Part shown: in pieces, positions 1-7,885 of the stretch | How the letters are laid out: each line of letters begins with the position of its first letter | How positions within the stretch are numbered: position 1 is the first letter of the stretch | From: Bacteroidales bacterium | GTDB taxonomy: Bacteria > Bacteroidota > Bacteroidia > Bacteroidales > Lentimicrobiaceae | NCBI GenBank assembly: GCA_016705005.1 | Contig: JADIZB010000025.1 | Span: 1-54,244 of the forward strand | Length of the DNA: 54,244 nt | Direction of reading: 5' to 3' | The notes under the pieces: generated by a model | Told to the model about the DNA's origin: nothing | What the model saw: only the letters and a program-made list of their open reading frames with translations | The model's database searches: none | Program-made: the position numbers and the translations under genes

Positions 1-1195
1 AATTCCATAACCGATTATCTAAAAATAAGCATACGGTTTTTATACAAATGTGACATGGTGAACAAACATCCACAAGCCGGGCAAAAAACCCTGAAAGCGG
101 AGAAATGGAGATTCAACCACAACTTTAATTCCACGGCCGTGGTTGCCAATTGAACCTTTATTGCGTATCACCTGAATGGTTTCGCACGCTCAGGCTTCAG
201 TTCGCGTTTCGGAACACCGGCGTGCTGCGGCCTGCTGAATTGCCTACCATGCTGGATAGCCATTGGTGAAGTACGCAGACTTCAATAAGGCAATATCCAA
301 TGGCAAAACAGATCAAGACCCTTTACCAGGTTGAATTCATCAACAAGCAGGCGGTTTCCACGGCCGGTAATTGCTCCCGGGTATCCCTCGGCGAATCTCC
401 CCTGATGCCAGAGCCCAGATTCAGTGTATGGGCTTTCAGGTGTTCTCCATTGTGCAATAATACCTCATCATTTTTATATCCTGTGACCTGGATACCGGTA
501 AGAATATTGACACCAAGTTTTCAAGAAACCTGGTTGCTTTAGCCGACGAAGAATCCTGACATACTGGACAGTAATTGGGTGGGCCTCAACAAGGTAAATT
601 TTCATTTTCCTATGAAGTTCAGTTCAGGATAATCCTTGCGCAATACGTAGGTACGCATCTCGGCCAGTGCTCCGGCAAGTTCAACACCGGTAGGCCTCCA
701 CCGACAATGACTGTATTAACAATGATTCTATTTCTGTGGGATCATCACCTCGTTAATGGCAGCTTCATAGTTTTCAGAATGGTATTGCTGAGGTTCAAGG
801 CCTCACCTACTGTTTCATAGGTAAAGCTGACTCGGCGACTGGTTCATACCAAAGAAGTTGGTATTTGCTCCGGTAGCAACAACCAAGGTAATCATATTTA
901 CATCACCCAAGGTAGTTTGTACCAGGTTATCACCGGTATTTACATTTAGCAACATCGGAAACGGATATGGAGATGGTCCTGCTTTTGGAAAGATTTTACG
1001 CAATGGGAAGGAAATTGCGCTGGGCTCAAGTCCTGCGGTAGCAACCTGGTAAAAAGGGCTGAACTGATGAAAATTATTCCGGTCGATCAATACGACCCGC
1101 AGTTCACTTGTGCCCCGGGGCTACGAAGCTTCAGACCGGCAAACCAGCTCCGATAACAATACGCTTTGGGGTGTTTCAGGAATATTTAATGGCAT
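1..1195 (-). pseudogene. ndh: Type II NADH dehydrogenase, broken by frameshifts; 3' end beyond window
   Basis: Reading the reverse strand across all three frames recovers an almost continuous single-subunit NADH:quinone oxidoreductase (FAD/NAD(P)-binding, peripheral membrane). Fragments in order are MPLNIPETPQ at the start (ATG at 1193-1195), IDRNNFHQF and YQVATAGLEPSAISFP (about 1000-1090), VVATGANTNFFG (about 850-890), TGVELAGALAEMRTYVL (about 640-700), FLENLGVNILTG (about 500-535), a WASGIRG segment (about 410-450), a DLFAIG segment (about 295-320), KPFRYRNKGS (about 150-185) and FLRFQGFF then WMFVH near 55-110. About ten single-base changes of frame are needed. Several fall in short homopolymers, for example a GGG run read as GG before VNILTG. 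The last residues, normally a membrane-associated amphipathic tail, lie left of position 1. Family identity is firm. Whether the gene is truly dead or mis-sequenced is not settled; I favour sequence error. Confidence 0.8.
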
Positions 1196-1347
1196 AGAAT
1201 TCTTATTTCAGGCATTTACAACAAATAATTCCTGTTTTTGCCCTAAAACTATCCAAGAAAAGCACAATTTAGTTATTCCTTCATTCATCGCAGATTCAAT
1301 GATGATAAACCCGCATTCAAATATTGCAGAACTGTCAGTAATCTGGG

Positions 1348-1381
1348 TTGACGGTAAGCAGCCGAATCTTTAGTACCTTTG
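1348..1381 (+). promoter_or_regulatory. Candidate Bacteroidota promoter for the CotH gene
   Basis: A TTG at 1348-1350 and a TACCTTTG box at 1374-1381 match the -33 (TTTG) and -7 (TAnnTTTG) elements of the Bacteroidota housekeeping sigma factor. The 23-base spacer is a little long. The box lies 35 bases before the first ATG (1417) of the CotH reading frame. Confidence 0.45.
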
Positions 1382-1416
1382 TCATAACTTTTAATTTCAA
1401 CCGTAGTTCAATTCCG

Positions 1417-3662
1417 ATGACCAGATCTCTTTCTTTTTCTTACTCTTACACGATTTCTGACAAGCCGAACTCTATGCTCAACCACTATATTTCTGCCAGA
1501 CGGGGAATTATATCAAAAATGTAGTTCCCAGAATTGATGTTCTGATCAACCCTGATACTCTTAACTGGATTTACGACAACGTTGAAAGCGACAGGGAGTT
1601 TCATGCGGTCTTTGTTTATGATAACGGTAATGCACGATACCATTCATGAAACAGGATTCAGACTCAGGGGCAATACCTCACGGTACTCAGCCAAGAAGTC
1701 ATTTAAAATATCCTTCAATACCTGGGTTCCCGGGCAGAAATATCATGGTGTTGAAAAATGAACCTGAACGGCGAGCACAATGATCCTTCGATCGTGAGGG
1801 CAAGGCTGTACTGGGATATTCTGAACCGTTCTGATGTAGCAGGTCAGGGACAATCTGTTCAGGTTTTTATCAACGGGAATTATTATGGCCTTTACCTGAA
1901 TGTAGAACATATCGATGAAGAATTCGTAGAATCCAGGTTTGGAAACAATAATGGAAATCTTTTTAAATGCCTTTGTCCGGCTGACCTCACTTACCGGGGC
2001 AGCGATCCCGATGAATACAAGTTTATGTCGGGTGACCGCCGGACCTATGAATTAAAAACCAATGAAGAAGCAGATGATTACAGTGATATCGCCGGATTCA
2101 TCGATATTCTGAACAACACTCCGATTGATGAACTACCCTGTGCGCTCGAAAGTGTTTTCAATGTTCAGGATTACCTCAAAATCGCAGCCGTGGATGTGCT
2201 TACTGCCAATTGGGATGGCTATATTTTCAATAAAAACAACTTTTATCTTTACCACAATACCGCAACCGGTCTTTTCGAATACATACCCTATGACACTGAC
2301 AATACATTCGGAATTGACTGGTTCGGCATTGACTGGGCATCAAGAAACATATACGAATGGTCTAACACAGGTGAGCAACGCCCCCTTTATACCCGGTTGA
2401 TGCAGGTTCCGGAATACCGTGCATGGTATACCTTTTACATCAGACAGATAATCAGCGAAGTAACCGGAAACCCGGAATTTCTGAATACGATACCCGCGTT
2501 GAAAGACCAACTCGATGAATATGTAGCGACAGACCCTTATTACCCCCTGGATTACGGCTATACACTGGACTCGTTCATCACATCATTTACTGCAGGAACC
2601 GGTGCACATGTACCTATTGGCATTCAGCCCTATATTCAGACCCGAAACAGCATAGCCTTGTCGCAGGCTGACAACACCGATGCATTGCCTGTGCTGAAAT
2701 ACATCCGCCACAATTCGCCGGCCACTGGTGAAAATATGATTGTGAATGCCTGGGCTGAAGATGCCGGATTGAATTCAGTTATCCTTGAGTTCCGCTTCAA
2801 CAGCGGCGCATGGCAACAAGCCTTAATGCATGACGACGGACTCGATGGAGATGCTGTCTCCGGTGATAATACCTACACTGTGAGCATTCCCGGAATGCCG
2901 GGAAATACCCTGTTTGAATTCACAGTTACGGCAACTGACGACGGCCAGCAAACCTCATCAAAGCCCTGTACTCCGGTACAATATACTATCCCTTCGGGAA
3001 ATGCCTATGGCTTGTTCATCAACGAATTCATGGCCAGTAACAGTGCAACCATTACCGATGATTTCGGCGAATACGAAGACTGGATCGAGCTCTATAACGG
3101 AGGATCGGAATCTGTCTGGCTTGGAGATAAGTACCTGAGCGATAACCTTGCCAATCCATCAAAATGGGCACTTCCGGATGTATCGCTGGCAAGGTGGTTT
3201 TATTCTTTTCTGGGCTGATGATCAGCCGGAACAGGGCTCTTTCCATACAAATTATAAACTTGATAAGGATATGGAAGAAATCGGTCTGTTTGATAATGCA
3301 GCTTCAGGATATGCCTTGCTTGATGGTTTTTCTTATTCGGTGCAATCAACCGACATTTCTTACGGAAGAACAACAGATGGTTCTGCCGTGTGGAAGTTTT
3401 CGATGTGCCTACTCCTGGAAGCACCAACAGCCTGGTATCCATCGAAGAAAATACATTGACAATGCTGCACATCTGGCCCAATCCGGCCAATAGTGAAACC
3501 ATTTACCTGTCCGAAAGCACCAACTTCTCAATTTATGATTTAACCGGCCGCAGGTTAAGCACCCATTTAAACAGCCGACAGGCTGATGTATCAATGCTCG
3601 CGCCGGGTCTGTATCTTGTTGTTACTGAAAAAGGAGCAACAAACAGGCTGGTCATAAATTAG
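1417..3662 (+). CDS. CotH-family secreted protein with lamin-tail domain and T9SS sorting tail (frameshifted)
   Basis: The longest uninterrupted frame is 1758-3218. Neighbouring frames continue the same protein on both sides. The upstream part (about 1530-1757) reads PRIDVLINPDTLNWIYDNV and then FRLRGNTSRYSAKKSFKISF, the conserved N-terminal part of CotH-like kinases. The central part contains LNLNGEHNDPSIVRARLYWD, the catalytic DTDNTFG motif and an Ig-like spacer. The region 3010-3230 is a lamin-tail domain (FINEFMASN, DWIELYN). The end (to 3662) is a type A T9SS sorting domain (WPNPANSE, YDLTGR, LAPGLYLVV). Joining them needs one missing A near 1757, an extra A near 3195, a missing G near 3393 and further changes near 1450-1640. 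These are homopolymer-length events, which suggests consensus error more than decay. Members of this family are exported to the cell surface; the substrate phosphorylated, if any, is unknown. Confidence 0.75.
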
Positions 3663-3744
3663 TTTTAATATCAAAAGTCATCCCGGGCAAAAAGCAAAAT
3701 GCAATTAAAGTTCTGAAATCTGGCCTAAGAATCATATCAAGCAC

Positions 3745-3781
3745 AAAAAAATCCCGTTAACAGTTGTTTACGGGATTTTTA
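3745..3781. terminator. Bidirectional terminator hairpin between cotH and pfkA
   Basis: An inverted repeat, AAAAATCCCGT pairing with ACGGGATTTTT around a 12-base loop, is flanked by A- and T-runs. It sits between two convergent genes, so it can serve both strands. Confidence 0.75.
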
Positions 3782-3878
3782 GTGGAATACTATCGCCTGA
3801 ATATTACCCAAATCCTGTTTCCAATCTGCTAAATACCAGATGAAGTCAGGAAGCGATAAACGCCGGGCTCTAGGTTAG

Positions 3879-3920
3879 CTTTATACTTTGAGCTTTGAGC
3901 TTTAAACTTTGAGCTTTAAC
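3879..3920. repeat. Heptamer tandem array, unit CTTTGAG, six copies
   Basis: Six consecutive 7-base units (CTTTATA, CTTTGAG, CTTTGAG, CTTTAAA, CTTTGAG, CTTTAAC) lie between the CotH gene and pfkA and end 7 bases from the pfkA stop codon. Other intergenic arrays in this window use different units but also have a 7-base period. Confidence 0.8.
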
Positions 3921-3927
3921 TTAAAGC

Positions 3928-5022
3928 TTAATCCCCGAAACACATCCCTACCCCACGGGCAGTCTTCATAAGTGCAGTATCGGGTTCAACCAGGTTTGGT
4001 TTCATTATGGCTTCTTTCAGGGTTACTGAAGTGATGTGCGGGTGCCGGTACGATACCATCCGCCCATATTCACCTGCCAACGCAAGCTCGAATGCTTTTA
4101 CACCATACTGGGTAGCCAGAACACGGTCATAGGCAATGGGAATACCTCCACGCTGAAGGTGGCCTAAAACGGTAGTCCGGATACTATGCTCACAACCGGC
4201 TTGTTTCAACTCTTCTTCAAAGCGAAAACCTACACCGCCAAGTTTTACATTCTCGTATCCGACTTCCTTGCTTTTTGATCCGGTGATTTCACCTTTGATG
4301 TTGCGGGCGCCTTCAGCAATCACAACATTCACAAACCCGCGACCCTTATCAAAACGCTGATCGATACGTTCCATCACTTTCTCAATGTCGTAAGGAAATT
4401 CAGGCAGGAGGCAAATTTCAGCCCCGCCGGCAACAGCAGCATTGAGGGCAATCCAGCCGGCATTTCTACCCATGACTTCAAGAATCTGAACGCGGTTATG
4501 GCTGGCAGCAGTAGTTACCAGTTTATCCACAGCTTCTGTGGCAATCTGAATGGCAGTCTGAAATCCGAAAGTAGCGTCGGTAGCAGAAAGATCATTGTCG
4601 ATGGTTTTCGGAACACCGATAATGTTGAGTCCTTTTTCGAAAAGCGCCTGTGAAATGCGCTGTGAACCATCACCACCGATATTGATCACTGCATCAATAC
4701 CCAGGTACTGAATCTTGCGTATCATTTCATCAGACCGGTCAACAGTGGTGAAAGTACCATCGTGTTGCTTAACAGGCCAGGCAAAAGGCCCTCCTTTGTT
4801 GGTGGTCTGAAGGATTGTGCCGCCCTGGTAATGAATCCCGGAAACCGCCTTCTCGTCCAGAACAACGATTTCGGTGGGTTCACGCAGAATTCCGTTAAAG
4901 GCTTCAATACTTCCGACAACTTCCCAGTCTTTTTCGCGGGAGGCTCGCTTTACAATGGCGCGGATAACCGCGTTAAGTCCCGGACAGTCGCCTCCTCCGG
5001 TAAGAACTAATACCATCTTCAT
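3928..5022 (-). CDS. pfkA: 6-phosphofructokinase (PfkA family)
   Basis: A 364-residue cytoplasmic enzyme that phosphorylates fructose 6-phosphate in upper glycolysis. The N-terminal loop TGGGDCPGLNAVIR, the GGDGS motif (D118, G119) and PKTIDND (catalytic base D142) identify the PFK family; MGRNAG and HLQRGG are further substrate-site motifs. G119, at the position called 104 in E. coli, is typical of ATP-dependent enzymes, whereas K139 (E. coli position 124) is typical of PPi-dependent ones. The phosphoryl donor is therefore not certain from sequence; ATP is favoured because GGDGS rather than GGDDS is present. It is transcribed away from mgsA and ends at the heptamer array. The product is slightly longer than the 320-residue E. 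coli enzyme. Confidence 0.93.
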   Translation of the reverse strand: MKMVLVLTGGGDCPGLNAVIRAIVKRASREKDWEVVGSIEAFNGILREPTEIVVLDEKAVSGIHYQGGTILQTTNKGGPFAWPVKQHDGTFTTVDRSDEMIRKIQYLGIDAVINIGGDGSQRISQALFEKGLNIIGVPKTIDNDLSATDATFGFQTAIQIATEAVDKLVTTAASHNRVQILEVMGRNAGWIALNAAVAGGAEICLLPEFPYDIEKVMERIDQRFDKGRGFVNVVIAEGARNIKGEITGSKSKEVGYENVKLGGVGFRFEEELKQAGCEHSIRTTVLGHLQRGGIPIAYDRVLATQYGVKAFELALAGEYGRMVSYRHPHITSVTLKEAIMKPNLVEPDTALMKTARGVGMCFGD

Positions 5023-5084
5023 TGAGTTTTACTTTAATAATGAATAACTTAGGTCAAATAGGTCATGTTTCTGAAAAAACGCTG

Positions 5085-5092
5085 CAAAAGTA
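5085..5092 (-). promoter_or_regulatory. -7 box of the pfkA promoter
   Basis: On the minus strand this reads TACTTTTG, a perfect TAnnTTTG element, 63 bases upstream of the pfkA start. A clear -33 TTTG is not visible. A weaker TACTTTCG at 5175-5182 on the plus strand is the best candidate for the divergent mgsA gene. Confidence 0.5.
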
Positions 5093-5200
5093 CGAAAAAA
5101 TTGTACAGTATTTTTCTTCGGGTTCAGACCAAAGCATTCCGTGTCGATTTAACAATAGAATAATGATAAATGAGTACTTTCGCAGCTCAGAAAAGAGTTT

Positions 5201-5671
5201 ATGGACAAGAAGAAAAAACTTGCTTTGGTTGCGCACGATAACAGGAAACAAGACCTGATAGAATGGGTCGAATTTAATGCCCTGCGATTGCGTGAACATC
5301 AGATAGTCTGCACCGGAACGACAGGCCGTTTAATCGAGCAGCAACTCCGGTTAAGCCTTACCGAAGAACAATACGGTGAATTTGAAGTTCTGAAGCTGAA
5401 ATCCGGTCCGCTTGGCGGAGACCAGCAACTTGGGGCATTGATTGTTGAAGGAGAGATTGACCTGATGATTTTTTTCTGGGATCCGATGCAACCCCAGCCA
5501 CATGATGTAGACGTAAAGGCTCTGTTACGAATCACAGTTTTGTATAATATCCCTACCGCATGCAACCGCTCCACTGCCGATTTCCTCATCTCTTCCCCGC
5601 TCTTCACTGAGCATTACCAGCGAAGGGTAAAGGATTACAGTTCATATATTAACCGAGAAGTGAAAATGTAA
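5201..5671 (+). CDS. mgsA: Methylglyoxal synthase
   Basis: A 156-residue cytoplasmic enzyme converting dihydroxyacetone phosphate to methylglyoxal and phosphate, a bypass that relieves triose-phosphate build-up. The family signature is intact: H12 in VAHDNRK, TGTTG (39-42, phosphate binding), the catalytic aspartate D74 in SGPLGGDQQ, then FFWDP and H101 in PHDVDVKALLR. The length matches the E. coli enzyme (152). It starts 178 bases from the divergent pfkA start, and its stop codon overlaps the next ATG by one base (TAATG), so the following HAD gene is probably translationally coupled. Confidence 0.96.
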   Translation: MDKKKKLALVAHDNRKQDLIEWVEFNALRLREHQIVCTGTTGRLIEQQLRLSLTEEQYGEFEVLKLKSGPLGGDQQLGALIVEGEIDLMIFFWDPMQPQPHDVDVKALLRITVLYNIPTACNRSTADFLISSPLFTEHYQRRVKDYSSYINREVKM

Positions 5672-6345
5672 TGAATGCCGGTTTAGCTGTAATATTTGAT
5701 ATGGACGGTGTCCTGATCGATAATTTTGCCTGGCACCTGCTGGCCTGGGAAACCTTCTGTAAAAAACATAAAAAATACATCTCTGCTGAAGAGTTCCGTG
5801 AACATCTGTTTGGAGGTAACAATCCCGACCATATAAGATATATCTTTGGGAACGGAATAAGTGACACCCTGATACAGCAATACAGTCAGGAAAAGGAGAT
5901 AATTTACCGTGAACTATACCGTGACCATGTGAGTCCGGTTAACGGTCTTACTGATTTCATCCATCAATTGAAATCACTTAACATTCCAATGGGAATTGCT
6001 ACCTCAGCTGAAAAAGATAACGTTGACTTTATACTGGATGCTATTCACTGTACTGGCCTTTTTGATGTAATTGTTGATTCTTCCATGATCAGAAAAGGCA
6101 AACCGGATCCAGAAGTATTCCTGAAAGCCGCTCAGTTGCTTGAAGTCAAACCTGAAAATTGTATTATTTTTGAAGATTCACTTAAAGGAATTGAAGCCAG
6201 TCTGAGGGCCGGAATGAAAGTTGTAGGTGTCGCCACAACACATTACTATGCCGAACTTACTGAGGCTCATAAAGTTATCTCTGATTTCATGGAAATTACC
6301 CCCTTTGAACTGGAACAAATGTTAATGAATTCAAAGATTTTATAA
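5671..6345 (+). CDS. HAD-superfamily phosphatase / beta-phosphoglucomutase-like
   Basis: A 224-residue HAD subfamily IA protein. Motif I is DMDGVLID (D11, D13) near the N terminus, followed by a helical cap (about 20-85). Motif II is the threonine/serine of GIATSAE, motif III the lysine of RKGKPDPEVF, and motif IV FEDSLKGIEA. The cap and the PDPEVF and EDS signatures resemble beta-phosphoglucomutases and sugar-phosphate phosphatases; the exact substrate cannot be read. The start overlaps the mgsA stop, implying co-expression, so a role in clearing a phosphorylated sugar side product is plausible but inferred. Confidence 0.85.
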   Translation: MNAGLAVIFDMDGVLIDNFAWHLLAWETFCKKHKKYISAEEFREHLFGGNNPDHIRYIFGNGISDTLIQQYSQEKEIIYRELYRDHVSPVNGLTDFIHQLKSLNIPMGIATSAEKDNVDFILDAIHCTGLFDVIVDSSMIRKGKPDPEVFLKAAQLLEVKPENCIIFEDSLKGIEASLRAGMKVVGVATTHYYAELTEAHKVISDFMEITPFELEQMLMNSKIL

Positions 6346-6544
6346 AACCCGTGTTGTATTGGTAAATCCAGGAGAAAAATTACTGAAGAACCCGTTTTTC
6401 ATTGAAAGGTAAATGTTAAATCCTGGGTTGTAACCTTAAAACACCAGATTATCAATGTAGAACATAAACCCGAAGTGCCATACTCAGATGGCCATCAACG
6501 AATTCAGAAAGTCATATAACCAACAACCCTATAAACATTCATTT

Positions 6545-7870
6545 ATGCTTTCATTCACAAAATCACTCGCGATCACTGCCCTGATTTGTTTCAGCAGTTT
6601 CGCTATGGCCCAGAGCCGGATCGACTTTACAGAGTTTGATCTGCCTAACGGGTTGCATGTTATCCTTCATCAGGATAATTCCACGCCAATTGTGGCGGTT
6701 ACAATTTCCTACCATGTGGGATCCAAGAACGAAAATCCTGACCGGACCGGATTTGCTCACTTTTTTGAACATCTTATGTTTGAAGGTTCAGAGAATATCC
6801 CCAGGGGGCAATTCGATAAAATTGCCATGAATGCCGGAGGTCAGATCAATGCCAATACCAGTTGGGACAGGACGTTTTATTACATTCTGCTGCCCTCGAA
6901 TCAGTTGGAACTGGGTCTCTGGATGGAATCAGAACGTTTGCTGCATCTTCGCATCGACAGTACAGGACTGGAAACACAAAGGCGCGTGGTCAAAGAGGAA
7001 CGCAAACAGTCGTATGACAACAGACCCTATGGTTCACTGATCGAAAAAACATTCAGCACAGCCTATACGGTTCACCCATACCGTTGGACACCCATCGGAT
7101 CGGCCCAGTATATTGATGAAGCCACACTTGATGAGTTTATAGAATTTCATTCCAGATTCTATGTGCCGAACAATGCTATCCTCTCTATAGCAGGTGACAT
7201 TGATCCCGAGCAGGCCAAGGTACTGGCAAGAAAATATTTCGGAGATATTCCACGGGGTACCAAAGAAATTACAAGGCCCAAAATCGTTGAACCGAAACAG
7301 ACCGCTGAAGTCCGCGACACGGTATTCGACAACATCCAGTTGCCCGCTGTTGTTCAGGCTTACCACATGCCGGCTATGGGTACACCCGATTACTACGCAT
7401 TGAGTATGTTAACAACACTGTTGTCTGACGGAGAAAGCTCACGCCTGAACAAATCAGTGGTTGATAAGCAACAAAAAGCTCTTTTTGTTGGCTCCTTCCC
7501 TATTCCACTTGAAGAACCTGGTCTATTTCTCGTATTCGGAATTGTAAACATGGGGATTGACCCGGCTGACCTCGAATCTGCCGTTGATGCGGAGGTTAAG
7601 CGGGCTCAGACAGAAGAACTATCCGACAGGGAGTTTGAAAAACTGAGAAACAAGATGGAGAATGACTTTGTCTCCAGGAATTCGACCATGGCTGGTATCG
7701 CAGAAAGCCTCTCAGATTATAAAATGTATTTTGGCGACGCAAATCTCATCAATACTGAAATCGATAAATACATGAAAGTTACCAAAGCAGACATTATGAG
7801 GGTAGCCAATCAGTATCTGACCAAAGAAAACCGCATTGTTCTTTATTACTTACCAAAACAAAGTCAGTAA
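6545..7870 (+). CDS. Exported M16 zinc peptidase, catalytic member of a pair
   Basis: A pitrilysin-family (M16B) metallopeptidase of about 441 residues. The start at 6545 is preferred over the in-frame ATG at 6488 because a standard signal peptide begins there (MLSFTKSLAITALICFSSFAMA, cut before QSRID). The inverted zinc motif HFFEH is intact, with the third ligand glutamate in VKEERKQ about 75 residues later. N- and C-terminal M16 halves are both present (GDIDPEQA marks the linker region). Such proteins act in the periplasm on unfolded peptides. The gene is followed after 15 bases by a second M16 protein lacking the zinc motif. These pairs form heterodimers in other bacteria (mitochondrial-processing-peptidase-like), so a catalytic/regulatory pair is the likely arrangement. 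Confidence 0.9.
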   Translation: MLSFTKSLAITALICFSSFAMAQSRIDFTEFDLPNGLHVILHQDNSTPIVAVTISYHVGSKNENPDRTGFAHFFEHLMFEGSENIPRGQFDKIAMNAGGQINANTSWDRTFYYILLPSNQLELGLWMESERLLHLRIDSTGLETQRRVVKEERKQSYDNRPYGSLIEKTFSTAYTVHPYRWTPIGSAQYIDEATLDEFIEFHSRFYVPNNAILSIAGDIDPEQAKVLARKYFGDIPRGTKEITRPKIVEPKQTAEVRDTVFDNIQLPAVVQAYHMPAMGTPDYYALSMLTTLLSDGESSRLNKSVVDKQQKALFVGSFPIPLEEPGLFLVFGIVNMGIDPADLESAVDAEVKRAQTEELSDREFEKLRNKMENDFVSRNSTMAGIAESLSDYKMYFGDANLINTEIDKYMKVTKADIMRVANQYLTKENRIVLYYLPKQSQ

Positions 7871-7872
7871 AC

Positions 7873-7878
7873 AGGAGG
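7873..7878 (+). promoter_or_regulatory. Unusual perfect Shine-Dalgarno site
   Basis: AGGAGG lies 7 bases before the ATG at 7886. Most starts in this window have no such motif, as is usual in Bacteroidota, so strong independent initiation of the second M16 gene is suggested. Confidence 0.5.
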
Positions 7879-7885
7879 AAATATC

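Noticed and set aside
1..3662. Programmed frameshifting in ndh or cotH
   Set aside because: The shifts are too many, scattered, in both directions and without slippery-site plus structure context; sequence error or decay is simpler.
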